Of a DNA stretch of 64,000 bases, positions 1 to 9,940 are shown in pieces (position 1 is the stretch's first letter; each line of letters opens with the position of its first letter). The stretch covers positions 186,001-250,000 of the forward strand of contig NZ_VYQE01000004.1 of the NCBI RefSeq assembly GCF_008710275.1, written 5' to 3'. The stretch is from Histidinibacterium aquaticum. Lineage in GTDB: Bacteria; Pseudomonadota; Alphaproteobacteria; Rhodobacterales; Rhodobacteraceae. The translations under genes and the position numbers were made by a program. Under the pieces are notes generated by a model that saw only the letters and a program-made list of their open reading frames with translations, ran no database searches and was not told the origin of the DNA.

Positions 1-207
1 ATCACCTACGGTCCCGGCCCGATCTACACCGGTGCACAGATCATTCGGCCCGAGGTGGTGGACGAGATCGAGGAGGAGGTCTTCTCGATCCGACTCGCCT
101 GGGACCGGTTAATCGCCCGGGGGACGGCCTACGGCCTGCTTTATCCCGGGCGCTGGTGCGACGTGGGCCGACCGGAGAGCATAGAACTGGCGGAGACGCT
201 TCTGTGA
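1..207 (+). CDS. Nucleotidyltransferase family protein, C-terminal part (MurU-like)
   Basis: The window opens inside this gene; 68 codons remain before TGA at 205-207. The tail contains IYTGAQII, AWDRLIARG and WCDVGRPESI, which resemble the C-terminus of the sugar-1-phosphate nucleotidyltransferases that precede addB in many Rhodobacteraceae. Relatives such as MurU convert N-acetylmuramate-1-phosphate to UDP-MurNAc in cytoplasmic cell-wall recycling. The nucleotide-binding N-terminus is off the window, so the substrate is inferred from context only. The stop overlaps the GTG start of addB, so the genes are probably co-translated. Confidence 0.75.
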   Translation: MTYGPGPIYTGAQIIRPEVVDEIEEEVFSIRLAWDRLIARGTAYGLLYPGRWCDVGRPESIELAETLL

Positions 208-3134
208 TCTTCGCTGCCACCGACCGTCCCCGTGTCTATGCCCTGCCGCCCGGAGTGGACTTCGGGGCGGAACTCGTGCGCGGACTCGAGCTGCGCGCGG
301 CCGGGCTCGTGCCGGAGGACTTCGCGCGGATCGAGCTCTTCGTGAACACCCAACGCATGCGCCGCCACCTGCGCGACGTCTGGGATGCCGGCCCGGCAAA
401 GCTGCTCCCGCTACTGAGGCTCGTGACCGACATCGCCTCGGACCCCGTTCCCGGCGCTCCGCCGCCCGTCGACCCGATGGCCCGGCGCTTCGAGGTGCTG
501 CGGCTGGTCTCTGCCTTGCTCGATGCCGAGCCGGAGATTGCCCCGCGCGCTGCGCTCTACGACCTCGCCGAGAGTCTCTCCGGACTCATGGACGAAATGG
601 AGGTCGAGGGTGTCTCGCCCGAAACGGTGGCCACGCTGGACGGAACCGAGTTGTCGGAACACTGGCAGACCGCCCTGCGCTTCCTGCGGATCATCGAAGG
701 CGTGATGGAGGCCGGCCCGCCCGGCCCCGGCGGCCGTCAGCGCGCCCGGGCCGAGGCACTCGCCGAGCTCTGGGCCGAAAGCTCGCCCGCGCATCCCCTG
801 ATCGTCGCGGGCTCCACCGCCTCGCGCGGCGCGACCTCGGTCTTCATGCAGGCGGTCTCGCGCCTGCCACAGGGTGCGCTGGTCCTGCCGGGCTTCGATT
901 TCGACCTCCCGCAGAGGGTCTGGGACGGGATGGACCGGGCCCTTCATGCCGAGGATCACCCCCAATTCCGCTTCCGCCAGCTTCTTCGTCAGCTCGGTCT
1001 CTCGAAGAGCGACGTTGAACCCTGGACGGACGCTGAACCGGCACATCCGGGGCGGAACAGGCTCGTCTCTCTTAGCCTCCGGCCCGCGCCGGTCACCGAT
1101 GCCTGGCAAGTCGAGGGCCCAGAGCTTGGCGATCTCACCGAGGCGACCCGGGGCCTGACGCTGGTGGAAGCGCCCTCCCCCCGCGACGAGGCGGAAACCA
1201 TCGCGCTCGGCCTGCGCGCGGCGGTCGAGGACGGGCGGCGCGCGGCGCTCGTCACCCCCGACCGGATGCTGACCCGCCAGGTCGCCGCCGCGCTCGACCG
1301 TTGGGACATCCGGCCCGACGACAGCGCGGGTCAGCCGCTCGCTCTTTCCCCGCCGGGACGCTTCCTGAGGCAAGTGCTCGATCTCATGACGGAGCGGCTG
1401 ACCGCGGCGGACCTGCTCGCGCTGCTGAAGCACCCGCTCTGCCACGGTGGCGCCGACCGGAACCTGCACCTTCTCCACACCCGGGAGCTGGAACTGCACC
1501 TCCGCCGTCACGGCCCGGCCTACCCCGACGGCGAGTCCCTCCGCGGCTGGGGCCACCGCGAGAAGGCGAAGGCCGGTCAGGCGGAGTGGGCCGAGTGGCT
1601 GGCCGCCCGACTCGATTCGCGCCCCGCCGAGGCGGACCGGACGGTTCCCGAGCACCTCGCAGCGCACCTGGCCCTGGCGGAGGCACTGTCGGCAGGACCT
1701 GCCGAGACCCATCCCCTCTGGGACGAGGCTGCCGGGCGCAAGGCGCTCGAACTGACGCAGGCGCTCGCGCGGCACGGCGGCGCAGCCGGGCCGATGCCAC
1801 CGAGGGACTATGCGACGCTCTTCACCGGAGCGCTTTCGGGCGAAGAAGTCAGGGACCGCGACGCGGGCGATCCGCGCGTTCTGATCTGGGGCACGCTGGA
1901 GGCGCGCGTCACGGGCGCCGACCTCGTGATCCTCGGCGGGCTGAACGACGGCACATGGCCCGAAGCACCGCCGCCCGATCCCTGGCTGAACCGCAAGATG
2001 CGCGCCGAGGCCGGGCTGACCCTGCCGGAGCGGCGCATCGGCCTCTCCGCGCACGACTACCAGCAGGCGGTCGCAGGCCGCGAGGTCTGGATCACTCGAG
2101 CGAAGCGCTCGGACGAGGCCGAGACGGTGCCCTCGCGCTGGCTGAACCGTCTGACGAACCTGCTCGGCGGGCTCGAAGAGACGGGCGGGCCCGGGGCGTT
2201 GGAAGAGATGCGCAACCGGGGCGACATGTGGATCGCGCAGGCACAGGCTCTATCGGCTCCGACTGAAGAGGTAACGCCCGCGCGTCGCCCCTCGCCCCGT
2301 CCGCCGGTCGAGGCCCGCCCCAAGGTCATCTCGGTCACCGAGGTGCAGCGGCTGATCCGCGATCCCTATTCCGTCTACGCCCGCCGCGTGCTCGGGCTGA
2401 ACCGGCTCGATCCGCTGGTGCCCGAGCCAGATGCGCCTCTGCGGGGCATCATCCTGCACGGAGCGCTCGAACGCTTCGTCCGCGAGGGCCCCGCGCCTGA
2501 AGACCCGGGCGCCTTCGAGGCGCTGATGCAGGCCACGGAAGAGGCGCTGGCTGAAGCCTGCCCCTGGCCCGCGCATCGCAGGCTCTGGGCGGCGCGGATG
2601 GCCCGGGTCGCGGAAAGCTTCCTGACGGGCGAGGCGGACCGGCGCGAGAGGGCCACGCCTGAGTTCTTCGAAGAGGACGCCAAGCTGCCCATCCCCGAGC
2701 TCGACCTCATCGTCACCGGCAAGGCCGACCGGATCGACCGGCTGCCCGACGGGCGGGTCGCGCTCTACGACTACAAGACAGGCGCACCACCGAGCGAGAA
2801 ACAGCAACTCGCGTTCGACAAGCAGCTGCTGCTCGAAGCCGCGATGACGCGGCGCGGCGCCTTCGCCTCTCTCGGCCCGGCCGAGACCGCGCTCGCGGAG
2901 TTCATCGGGCTTGGATCGAGCCCCAAGGTCGTGCCCGCCCCTCTGGAGAAACTCTCTCCCGAGCAGGTCTGGGAGGAGTTCCTGGCCCTGATGCAGGCCT
3001 GGCGGGCGCGCGAACGGGGCTATTCCGCCAGCCCGCTGCCCTACCGCGAAGACGACGTGGGCGACTACGATCACCTGGCCCGACGCGGCGAATGGGACCT
3101 CGCCGACGATTACGCCCCGGAGGACCTGGAATGA
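204..3134 (+). CDS. addB: Double-strand break repair protein AddB
   Basis: AddB is the second subunit of the AddAB helicase-nuclease, which resects DNA double-strand ends for RecA-dependent repair. The GTG at 204 (GTGA overlap with the upstream stop) was chosen because the protein then begins VIFAATDRPRVYALPPGVDF, matching the usual start of alphaproteobacterial AddB; the open frame itself begins at 156. Length is about 976 residues. The C-terminal RecB-type nuclease is visible as KADRIDRLPDGRVALYDYKTG, with the D-Y-K metal-site motif. addA follows with an ATGA overlap, as expected for a stoichiometric complex. Confidence 0.96.
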   Translation: MIFAATDRPRVYALPPGVDFGAELVRGLELRAAGLVPEDFARIELFVNTQRMRRHLRDVWDAGPAKLLPLLRLVTDIASDPVPGAPPPVDPMARRFEVLRLVSALLDAEPEIAPRAALYDLAESLSGLMDEMEVEGVSPETVATLDGTELSEHWQTALRFLRIIEGVMEAGPPGPGGRQRARAEALAELWAESSPAHPLIVAGSTASRGATSVFMQAVSRLPQGALVLPGFDFDLPQRVWDGMDRALHAEDHPQFRFRQLLRQLGLSKSDVEPWTDAEPAHPGRNRLVSLSLRPAPVTDAWQVEGPELGDLTEATRGLTLVEAPSPRDEAETIALGLRAAVEDGRRAALVTPDRMLTRQVAAALDRWDIRPDDSAGQPLALSPPGRFLRQVLDLMTERLTAADLLALLKHPLCHGGADRNLHLLHTRELELHLRRHGPAYPDGESLRGWGHREKAKAGQAEWAEWLAARLDSRPAEADRTVPEHLAAHLALAEALSAGPAETHPLWDEAAGRKALELTQALARHGGAAGPMPPRDYATLFTGALSGEEVRDRDAGDPRVLIWGTLEARVTGADLVILGGLNDGTWPEAPPPDPWLNRKMRAEAGLTLPERRIGLSAHDYQQAVAGREVWITRAKRSDEAETVPSRWLNRLTNLLGGLEETGGPGALEEMRNRGDMWIAQAQALSAPTEEVTPARRPSPRPPVEARPKVISVTEVQRLIRDPYSVYARRVLGLNRLDPLVPEPDAPLRGIILHGALERFVREGPAPEDPGAFEALMQATEEALAEACPWPAHRRLWAARMARVAESFLTGEADRRERATPEFFEEDAKLPIPELDLIVTGKADRIDRLPDGRVALYDYKTGAPPSEKQQLAFDKQLLLEAAMTRRGAFASLGPAETALAEFIGLGSSPKVVPAPLEKLSPEQVWEEFLALMQAWRARERGYSASPLPYREDDVGDYDHLARRGEWDLADDYAPEDLE

Positions 3135-6100
3135 GCCCGCGCGACGAGGCCAGCCAGCGGCAGGTCGATGCGGCCGATCCCGACCGCTCCACCTGGCTTT
3201 CGGCCAACGCCGGGTCCGGCAAGACCCGCGTGCTGACCGACCGCGTGGCGCGTCTGCTGTTGCGAGGGGTCGATCCGCAGAACATCCTCTGCCTCACCTT
3301 CACCAAGGCCGCGGCCTCGGAGATGCAGAACCGCCTGTTCCGCCGCCTCGGCGCCTGGGCCATGATGCCGGCGGGCGATCTTCGGCAAGAGCTGGAGTCG
3401 CTGGGCGCGGAGCAGCCCGAGGACCTCGCCGAGGCCCGGCGGCTCTTTGCAAGGGCGATCGAGACGCCCGGCGGACTCAAGATCCAGACGATCCACGCCT
3501 TCTGCGCAGGGGTCCTGCGCCGGTTTCCCCTCGAGGCCGGCGTATCGCCCCGCTTCACCGAGATGGAGGACCGCGCCGCCGATCTCCTGCGGGCGGAGGT
3601 TCTGGACGACCTGTCAGAGCGCATGCCCGGGCTCGTGGACCGCTTCGCCCGAGTCTTCACCGGGGCCGACATCTCGGTCTTTCTCAGGGAGGTCACGGGT
3701 CGCAAGACTGCCTTCCTCGCGCCGCCGGACGCCGTGCGCATTGCCGAGGCGACCGGGGCCCGGCCGGGGGAGAGCATCGACGATCTCCTCGCCGAGCTGC
3801 CCGCTGACCTGGCCGATCTGCTGGATCATCTCTGCGTCGCCTGCGCTGCCGGCTCCTCCTCCGATCAAAAGGCCTCCGCGACGCTCCGCACCATTCTGGG
3901 CCGGAACAGGGTCGATCTGGAGGCCTGCGACGCGCTCTGCGGCCTGATGCTCTTCGGCAAGGGCGCCAAGACGCCCTTCGGCTCCAAAGCGGGGAAGTTC
4001 CCCACCGCCGCGACGCGCAAGGCCCACCCCGACCTCGCCGATGCCGTCGACGCGCTGATGGACCTCCTCGCGGACCTTCGCCCGCGCCTGCTCGCGCGGG
4101 AAGCGGCGGATCGCACCCTGCTCGCCCACGAATTCGGCCATGCCTTCGTCACCGCCTACGAGGCCCGCAAGCTCTCGCGCGGGATGCTCGACTTCGACGA
4201 CCTCATCGACCGCACGCGCGGGCTCCTCTCCAACGCGGCGCTGGCGCAATGGGTGCTGTTCCGTCTGGACGGCGGCATCGACCACATCCTCGTGGACGAG
4301 GCGCAGGACACCTCTCCGGGCCAGTGGGAGGTGATCGAGCGGCTGACCGACGAGATGACCGCAGGCGCGGGCGTTCGCTCGGACACCGAGCGGACGCTCT
4401 TCGTCGTCGGCGACCGCAAACAGTCGATCTATTCCTTCCAGGGGGCCGACGCCGATGCCTTCGAGGCCAAGCGCCAGCTCTTCGCCGAGAAGGTCTCCCG
4501 CACCGGTGACCGCCTGCAGGAGTTGCCGCTGGAGTTCTCCTTCCGCTCCGCCGAACCGATCCTGAGCCTCGTCGACCGGGTCTTCACCGGCGAACTGGCG
4601 GAGGGGCTGGAGCGCGAGGTCTCGCACCGCGCCTTCAAGACCGCCCTCCCCGGCCGTATCGACCTCTGGGCGCCCATCGAGAAGGAGGAGGATCCGGCGC
4701 CGGACCAGCCCTGGTACGTCCCGGTCGACCGGGTGAGCCCGCGGCACCACGACGTCCGGCTCGCGGAGCGGATCGCGAAGGAGATTCAGGCCCTGATCCG
4801 GCCGGAAACGACCGATACCATCCCAGACGAGACGCCGAACGACCTGGTCCGACGGCGGGTGCGTCCCGGTGACATCCTGATCCTCGTGCAGCGCCGGTCC
4901 CGTCTCTTCGGCGAGATCATCCGCGCCTGCAAGGCGCTCGATCTGCCCATCGCCGGCCGCGACCGCCTGAAGGTCGGCGCAGAGCTCGCGGTTAAGGACC
5001 TGGCCGCGCTCCTGCGGTTCCTGGCCTTGCCGGAGGACAGCCTGTCCCTCGCCTCGGTCCTCAGATCGCCGCTCTTCGGCTGGAGCGAACAGGAGCTCTT
5101 CACCCTCGCGCACGGCCGCCGGGGGTATCTCTGGGAGGAGCTTCGGGAGTCGGTCGCGCACCCGGAAACGCGCGCCGTCCTCGACGACCTGCTCAACCAG
5201 GCCGACTACCTGCGGCCCTACGACCTTCTCTCGCGGATCCTGGTACGCCACGACGGCCGGCGGCGGCTCATCGCCCGGCTGGGACCGGAGGCGGAAGACG
5301 GGATCGACGCGCTGCTGTCGCAGGCTCTCGGCTACGAGCGGTCGGAGGTCCCGAGCCTCACCGGCTTCCTCGGCTGGATGGAGACCGAGGAGGTCGAGGT
5401 CAAACGCCAGATGGACGCGCAGGGCGACCGGATCAGGGTCATGACGGTTCACGGCGCAAAGGGTCTCGAAGCGCCGCTCGTGATCCTGCCGGACACGGCG
5501 GAGCGCAAGACACAGGTTCGCGGTTCGCTCTGGCCGGTCGACGGCACGCTCGCCTGGGCCTCCACCGTGGATCGCCTACCGGAACCGTTGGTCGAAGCGC
5601 GTCAGAGACTGATCGATGCCGAAGAGCGCGAGCGGCGACGGCTGCTCTATGTCGCCATGACCCGGGCAGAGAAGTGGCTGATCGTCTGCGCCTCGGGTGA
5701 CGTCGGCGACCTGCCGACGGACAGCTGGTACCGCGCCGTCGAGGCCGGGATGCAGGACCGTGGCGCGCTGCCGCTGGTGACGGACCTCGGCGAGGGCCTG
5801 CGCCTGCAGTCGCCCGAGTGGGACGCCCTGCCGATCCATGAGACACCGCGCCCGGAGGGCCGGGAGGTCTCGCCACCGGATTTCGGCGCGCCGGCTCCGG
5901 CGGTACGGTCCACGACCCGTTCGCCCTCCGATCTGGGCGGCGCAAAGATCCTGCCCGGCGATCCGGCGGGCGGCGACGAGGAGACGGCAAAGGCCAGGGG
6001 CACGGCCATCCACCGCCTGCTGGAGCATCTGCCCGCGCACGCGGAGGAGGATTGGCCCGCCCTCGCAGAGACTCTCCTGCCGGAGGCGCCGGACCTGCTG

Positions 6101-6466
6101 GATGACGCGGCGAAGGTGCTCCGCGACCCCGCGCTCGCCCCGATCTTCGCTCCGGGCACGCTGGCCGAAGTCCCGATCACGGCCGAGATCGAGGGCGCCG
6201 GTCGAATCCACGGCGCCATCGACCGGCTCGTCGTGGGTGACGAGATCCTCGCCGTGGACTTCAAGACGAACCGCGCGGTCCCCGAGACGCCCGACCAGGT
6301 CCCCGAGGGGCTGCTCCGCCAGATGGGGGCCTATGCCGCCGCGCTCGCCCGCATTTACCCCGACAAGCCGATCCGGACCGCGATCCTCTGGACCGCCGCG
6401 CCGAGGCTCATGGAGCTGCCTCCCCCTATCGTCATGGCGGCCCTGCTGCGCGCTCCCGCACCTTGA
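3131..6466 (+). CDS. addA: Double-strand break repair helicase AddA
   Basis: AddA is a UvrD-type ATP-dependent helicase with a second nuclease domain. The ATG at 3131 overlaps the addB stop, giving 1111 residues. Walker A is SANAGSGKTRV near residues 24-34. LTFTKAAASEM and the DEAQDTSPGQW box are helicase motifs, and VMTVHGAKGLEAPLVILPD is a late helicase motif. The C-terminus carries GTAIHRLLEHL and GAIDRLVVGDEILAVDFKTN, the RecB-family nuclease with D and K catalytic residues. All expected motifs are present. Confidence 0.97.
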   Translation: MSPRDEASQRQVDAADPDRSTWLSANAGSGKTRVLTDRVARLLLRGVDPQNILCLTFTKAAASEMQNRLFRRLGAWAMMPAGDLRQELESLGAEQPEDLAEARRLFARAIETPGGLKIQTIHAFCAGVLRRFPLEAGVSPRFTEMEDRAADLLRAEVLDDLSERMPGLVDRFARVFTGADISVFLREVTGRKTAFLAPPDAVRIAEATGARPGESIDDLLAELPADLADLLDHLCVACAAGSSSDQKASATLRTILGRNRVDLEACDALCGLMLFGKGAKTPFGSKAGKFPTAATRKAHPDLADAVDALMDLLADLRPRLLAREAADRTLLAHEFGHAFVTAYEARKLSRGMLDFDDLIDRTRGLLSNAALAQWVLFRLDGGIDHILVDEAQDTSPGQWEVIERLTDEMTAGAGVRSDTERTLFVVGDRKQSIYSFQGADADAFEAKRQLFAEKVSRTGDRLQELPLEFSFRSAEPILSLVDRVFTGELAEGLEREVSHRAFKTALPGRIDLWAPIEKEEDPAPDQPWYVPVDRVSPRHHDVRLAERIAKEIQALIRPETTDTIPDETPNDLVRRRVRPGDILILVQRRSRLFGEIIRACKALDLPIAGRDRLKVGAELAVKDLAALLRFLALPEDSLSLASVLRSPLFGWSEQELFTLAHGRRGYLWEELRESVAHPETRAVLDDLLNQADYLRPYDLLSRILVRHDGRRRLIARLGPEAEDGIDALLSQALGYERSEVPSLTGFLGWMETEEVEVKRQMDAQGDRIRVMTVHGAKGLEAPLVILPDTAERKTQVRGSLWPVDGTLAWASTVDRLPEPLVEARQRLIDAEERERRRLLYVAMTRAEKWLIVCASGDVGDLPTDSWYRAVEAGMQDRGALPLVTDLGEGLRLQSPEWDALPIHETPRPEGREVSPPDFGAPAPAVRSTTRSPSDLGGAKILPGDPAGGDEETAKARGTAIHRLLEHLPAHAEEDWPALAETLLPEAPDLLDDAAKVLRDPALAPIFAPGTLAEVPITAEIEGAGRIHGAIDRLVVGDEILAVDFKTNRAVPETPDQVPEGLLRQMGAYAAALARIYPDKPIRTAILWTAAPRLMELPPPIVMAALLRAPAP

Positions 6467-6526
6467 CCCTCAGGACCACCCTCCTTACGTTCCGCCCTCG
6501 ACATATTGCGGCCAAGGAGGCTCCTG

Positions 6527-6847
6527 ATGGCAACTGTTGCAGTGACCGACGACACGTTCGACAGCGAAGTCCGCAACTCGGACATTCCGGTCGTCGTGGA
6601 TTTCTGGGCGGAGTGGTGCGGTCCGTGCAAGCAGATCGGCCCGGCCCTTGAAGAGATCGCCGCCGAGATGGACGGCAAGGTGAAGATCGCCAAGGTCAAC
6701 GTGGACGAGAACCCGAACTCCCCGGCGCAGATGGGCGTTCGCGGCATTCCCGCGCTCTTCATCTTCAAGAACGGCGAAGTCGTCTCGAACCGGGCCGGCG
6801 CCGCGCCGAAGGCCGCGCTGCAGGGCTGGATCGACGAATCCATCTGA
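6527..6847 (+). CDS. trxA: Thioredoxin
   Basis: A 106-residue thioredoxin, a cytoplasmic dithiol-disulfide reductase. The active site WCGPCKQ has cysteines at residues 31 and 34, and the cis-proline loop is GIPALFIF. The ATG at 6527 follows CCAAGGAGGCTCCTG, a strong ribosome binding site; a longer in-frame start at 6506 lacks one. It follows addA by 60 bases, a common order in Rhodobacteraceae, and ends just before an intrinsic terminator. Confidence 0.97.
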   Translation: MATVAVTDDTFDSEVRNSDIPVVVDFWAEWCGPCKQIGPALEEIAAEMDGKVKIAKVNVDENPNSPAQMGVRGIPALFIFKNGEVVSNRAGAAPKAALQGWIDESI

Positions 6848-6868
6848 TCCGCTCCGCCACGAGATTTG

Positions 6869-6891
6869 GGGCGCCTCCGGGCGCCCTTTTT
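6869..6891 (+). terminator. Rho-independent terminator after trxA
   Basis: A perfect 7-bp stem GGGCGCC / GGCGCCC with a TCCG loop is followed by TTTTT and then CGTTTT. It lies 21 bases after the trxA stop, so it probably ends the addB-addA-trxA transcript. Confidence 0.9.
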
Positions 6892-6908
6892 CGTTTTCAG
6901 GAACCCGC

Positions 6909-6940
6909 CTTGTCCGCCGGCGGCCCGGGGGCCATATGGG
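6909..6940 (+). promoter_or_regulatory. Possible heat-shock-type promoter for hslV
   Basis: CTTG at 6909-6912 and CCATAT at 6932-6937 are spaced roughly like an alphaproteobacterial sigma-32 promoter, and hslV is a typical sigma-32 target. The -10 half matches only partly, so this is a suggestion rather than a firm call. Confidence 0.3.
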
Positions 6941-6965
6941 GCGGACCGAATAGACAGGAGGCGAC

Positions 6966-7520
6966 ATGGCCAACGAGTTTCCCGGCTGGCACGGCACGAC
7001 CATCATCGGCGTTCGCAAGGACGGAAAGGTCGTAATCGCCGGTGACGGCCAGGTCAGCCTCGGCGACACGGTGATCAAGGGCACGGCGCGCAAGGTCCGC
7101 CGCATCTCGCCCGGCGGCAATCCCGTCATCGCGGGCTTCGCCGGGTCGACGGCCGACGCCTTCGCCCTGCTGGAACGCCTGGAAAAGAAGCTCGAAGCGA
7201 CGCCCGGACAGCTCCAGCGCGCGGCGGTAGAGCTGGCGAAGGACTGGCGCACCGACAAGTACCTGCAGAAGCTCGAGGCCTTCCTCATCGTCTCGGACGG
7301 AAAGGAGCTCTACGTCATCACCGGCGCGGGCGACGTGCTCGAGCCCGAGCATGACGTCACCGCCATCGGCTCGGGCGGGAACTACGCTCTCGCCGCGGCG
7401 CGGGCGCTGATGGACACGGACCACTCCGCAGAGGAGATCGCCCGCCGGTCGATGGCGATCGCGGCCGATATCTGTGTCTATACCAACGGAAACCTGACGG
7501 TAGAGACGCTGGAAGGCTAG
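6966..7520 (+). CDS. hslV: ATP-dependent protease subunit HslV (ClpQ)
   Basis: HslV is the threonine peptidase of the two-component HslVU protease. The 184-residue protein begins [15 protein letters not shown]; self-cleavage after Gly10 would expose catalytic Thr11. [18 protein letters not shown] and [16 protein letters not shown] are family-typical. AGGAGG precedes the ATG. Its ATPase partner hslU lies 8.7 kb downstream rather than next to it. The TAG stop shares CTAG with the stop of the convergent ligD. Confidence 0.97.
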   Translation: MANEFPGWHGTTIIGVRKDGKVVIAGDGQVSLGDTVIKGTARKVRRISPGGNPVIAGFAGSTADAFALLERLEKKLEATPGQLQRAAVELAKDWRTDKYLQKLEAFLIVSDGKELYVITGAGDVLEPEHDVTAIGSGGNYALAAARALMDTDHSAEEIARRSMAIAADICVYTNGNLTVETLEG

Positions 7521-9940
7521 GAGCCGATCCAGTCCTCCAGCGCCTGGACGACCTCCTTGCCGATGCCCTTCGGCTCGACCTCGAGCAGCGGACAGGGCTT
7601 CTTGAGCCGAGCCTCCATGTCCGAGGCCGTGAACCCGTTGGCGGAGTCGAGACCTTCCAGTTCTTCCCAGGTGACCGGCGTCGCGACCGGCGCGCCCTTC
7701 CGGGCGCGCAATGAATAGGGCGCAATCGCCGTCGCCCCCCGCTCGTTGCGCAGCCAGTCAATGAAGATGCGGTTCTTTCGCTTCTTCTTCGACATCGTCG
7801 AGGTGTAGCGGTCCGGCTCCTTCTCGGCGAGTGCACTCGCCATCGTCTGGGAGAAGGTCTTCACCGTGTTCCAACCGGAAATCCGGCGCAGCGGCACGAT
7901 GACGTGCACTCCCTTGCCGCCGGTGACCATGGCCCCGCTCTCCAGTCCGATCTGCGAGAGCAGCTCGCGAAGGTCGGCGGCGGCCTTTTTCACGTCGCCG
8001 AAGTCGAGCCCTTCGTCCGGGTCGAGGTCGAAGACCATCCGGTCGGGCCGTTCCAGCTTGTCGCGCCGCGCCCCCCAGATGTGGAACTCGAGCGTGCCCA
8101 TCTGCACCGCCGACACCAGCGCCTCGGGCGTGGAGGCGTACATGTAGTCCTCCGTGCTTCCGTCCTTCTCCTCGATCGGGACGGTGCCGATGGCCTTGGG
8201 AAAGCCCTTGCCGGCATGTTTCTGGAAAAACCCCTCCTTCTCGATCCCCGAGGGAAAGCGAAGGAGCGACAGCGGCCGGTCGGCCGCATGCTCCAGCATC
8301 CGTTCGGCCACCCGCTCCACGTGCCGCGCGGCATCGCCCTTTGTCAGCCCCGCCTCGGGATAGACCACCCGGTCGGCACTGGAAATCCGGACGCCAGAAA
8401 CCTTGGTCTCGCTGTCGAAATCCGTCTCTGCTTCGGCCTTGGCGCTCACCTCGTGGGCCTCCTTGTCTTCGCGCAGGCCGTGGTAGACGCCGTGGCGCAC
8501 CCGGCCCTCGCCTGTGAATTCCGCGTAGGCGATCTCAGCCACAAGCTTGGGCGTTATCCATTTCGCCCCGCGCACCTCGGACTTCGGCGCGTCGACGGGG
8601 GCGGTCTTCCGTGCAAGCGGCTCCATCGCCTCCGAGAGCTCTGCAAAGTCGTCCTCGTCGAAACCGGTGCCCACGCGCCCACGATAGATCAGCCCCTCGT
8701 CCTCGTGACTCCCAAGCAGAAGCGAGGAAAAGGCGCGACCCTTCTTGTCCGAGGGCTGCCAGCCGACGATGACGAACTCGGCGCGGCGCACGCACTTGCT
8801 CTTGATCCAGGCTTTCGACCGGCTGCCCCGGTAGGGCGCATCGACCCGCTTCGACACGACCCCCTCGCCGCCGGCCTTGCACATCGCCTCGAGCACGTCG
8901 GCGCCGCTGCCGCTGATGAAGGGCGAGAGCCGGATCGGGCCGCGCGGCGGCTGGCCCTTCAGCGCAGTCTCCAGTGCCTCGCGCCGTTCGGACAGCGGCC
9001 GGTCGGCGAGATCCGTGCCGTCGAGCGCGAGGCAATCGAAAGCGTAGAAGGTCAGCGCTCCTCCCTCGCCCAGCGCGCGCTGCAGGGTGGAAAAGTCTCC
9101 TCCGCCCTCACCGGCGACGACTTCGCCGTCGATCAGCGCGGATTCCACGTCTAGCGCCGCAGCCGGTTCGCAGAGGGATCCGAACCGGTCGGACCAGTCC
9201 TTGCCGTTGCGGGTATAGAGCCTGACTCCGCCCTTACCGACCGCCATGAGACAACGATAGCCGTCGAACTTAGGCTCGTGCCACCACTGCTCGCCCTCGG
9301 GCGGTGCGTCCTTCAGAGTCGCGAGCTGAACCTTCCGGAACCGCGGCACCGGCTTGCCGTGCTCGCGCGGCTTCGCGACCGGCTTTTCGCTCGCGATGGC
9401 CTTCATCGTGCGGCCGGTGGTGACGGAGGTCGTGTTACGCTTGAGAAAGGCATCGCCCTTTCCCGCGAACTCGTCCTTGCCCTTGATGAGCAGCCAGTTG
9501 TCGCCGCGGTTCTTCATGTGGACCAGCGCCCACTCACCCTTCATCCGGGTCCCGTGCAGGCGGAAGTGAAGCTTGCCCTCCGCGATCCCCTCCGCCGGGT
9601 CGTGGAGCGGCTCCCACCAACCGGTGTCCCAGAGCATCACGGTGCCGCCGCCGTATTCCTTCTCGGGGATCGTTCCCTCGAAACCGCCGTAGGCCAGCGG
9701 GTGATCCTCGGTCCGGACCGCGAGCCGCTTCTCGGACGGATCGAGCGACGGGCCCTTGGTGACGGCCCAGGACCACAGCGCGCCCTCCCATTCGAGACGG
9801 AAATCGTAGTGGAGTCGCGAGGCGTCATGCTTCTGGACGACGAAGGACAAATGGTCCCCTCCCGCGTCCACGATCTCGGCCTGCGGCTCCGAGGTGACGT
9901 CGAAGTCGCGCTTCTTGGCGTATGGCTCGAGTCGGCTCAT
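7517..9940 (-). CDS. ligD: Multifunctional ATP-dependent DNA ligase LigD
   Basis: LigD is the end-processing and sealing enzyme of bacterial non-homologous end joining; it has 807 residues here. The domain order is 3'-phosphoesterase (about 35-150, with [14 protein letters not shown] and [17 protein letters not shown]), ATP ligase (about 210-510, with nucleotidyl-acceptor lysine 224 in EPKFDGYR) and polymerase/primase (about 525-800, with FDLDPDEGL). All three catalytic modules look intact. Its ATG overlaps the ku stop (ATGA), so Ku and LigD are co-translated. Confidence 0.96.
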   Translation of the reverse strand: MSRLEPYAKKRDFDVTSEPQAEIVDAGGDHLSFVVQKHDASRLHYDFRLEWEGALWSWAVTKGPSLDPSEKRLAVRTEDHPLAYGGFEGTIPEKEYGGGTVMLWDTGWWEPLHDPAEGIAEGKLHFRLHGTRMKGEWALVHMKNRGDNWLLIKGKDEFAGKGDAFLKRNTTSVTTGRTMKAIASEKPVAKPREHGKPVPRFRKVQLATLKDAPPEGEQWWHEPKFDGYRCLMAVGKGGVRLYTRNGKDWSDRFGSLCEPAAALDVESALIDGEVVAGEGGGDFSTLQRALGEGGALTFYAFDCLALDGTDLADRPLSERREALETALKGQPPRGPIRLSPFISGSGADVLEAMCKAGGEGVVSKRVDAPYRGSRSKAWIKSKCVRRAEFVIVGWQPSDKKGRAFSSLLLGSHEDEGLIYRGRVGTGFDEDDFAELSEAMEPLARKTAPVDAPKSEVRGAKWITPKLVAEIAYAEFTGEGRVRHGVYHGLREDKEAHEVSAKAEAETDFDSETKVSGVRISSADRVVYPEAGLTKGDAARHVERVAERMLEHAADRPLSLLRFPSGIEKEGFFQKHAGKGFPKAIGTVPIEEKDGSTEDYMYASTPEALVSAVQMGTLEFHIWGARRDKLERPDRMVFDLDPDEGLDFGDVKKAAADLRELLSQIGLESGAMVTGGKGVHVIVPLRRISGWNTVKTFSQTMASALAEKEPDRYTSTMSKKKRKNRIFIDWLRNERGATAIAPYSLRARKGAPVATPVTWEELEGLDSANGFTASDMEARLKKPCPLLEVEPKGIGKEVVQALEDWIGS

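Noticed and set aside
411-2054. 547-codon minus-strand open frame inside addB
   Set aside because: It is antisense to a clear AddB, has no recognisable motif and fits the shadow ORFs expected in GC-rich coding DNA.
3614-5452. 612-codon minus-strand open frame inside addA
   Set aside because: It is antisense to all the helicase motifs of AddA, with no domain or ribosome binding site of its own.
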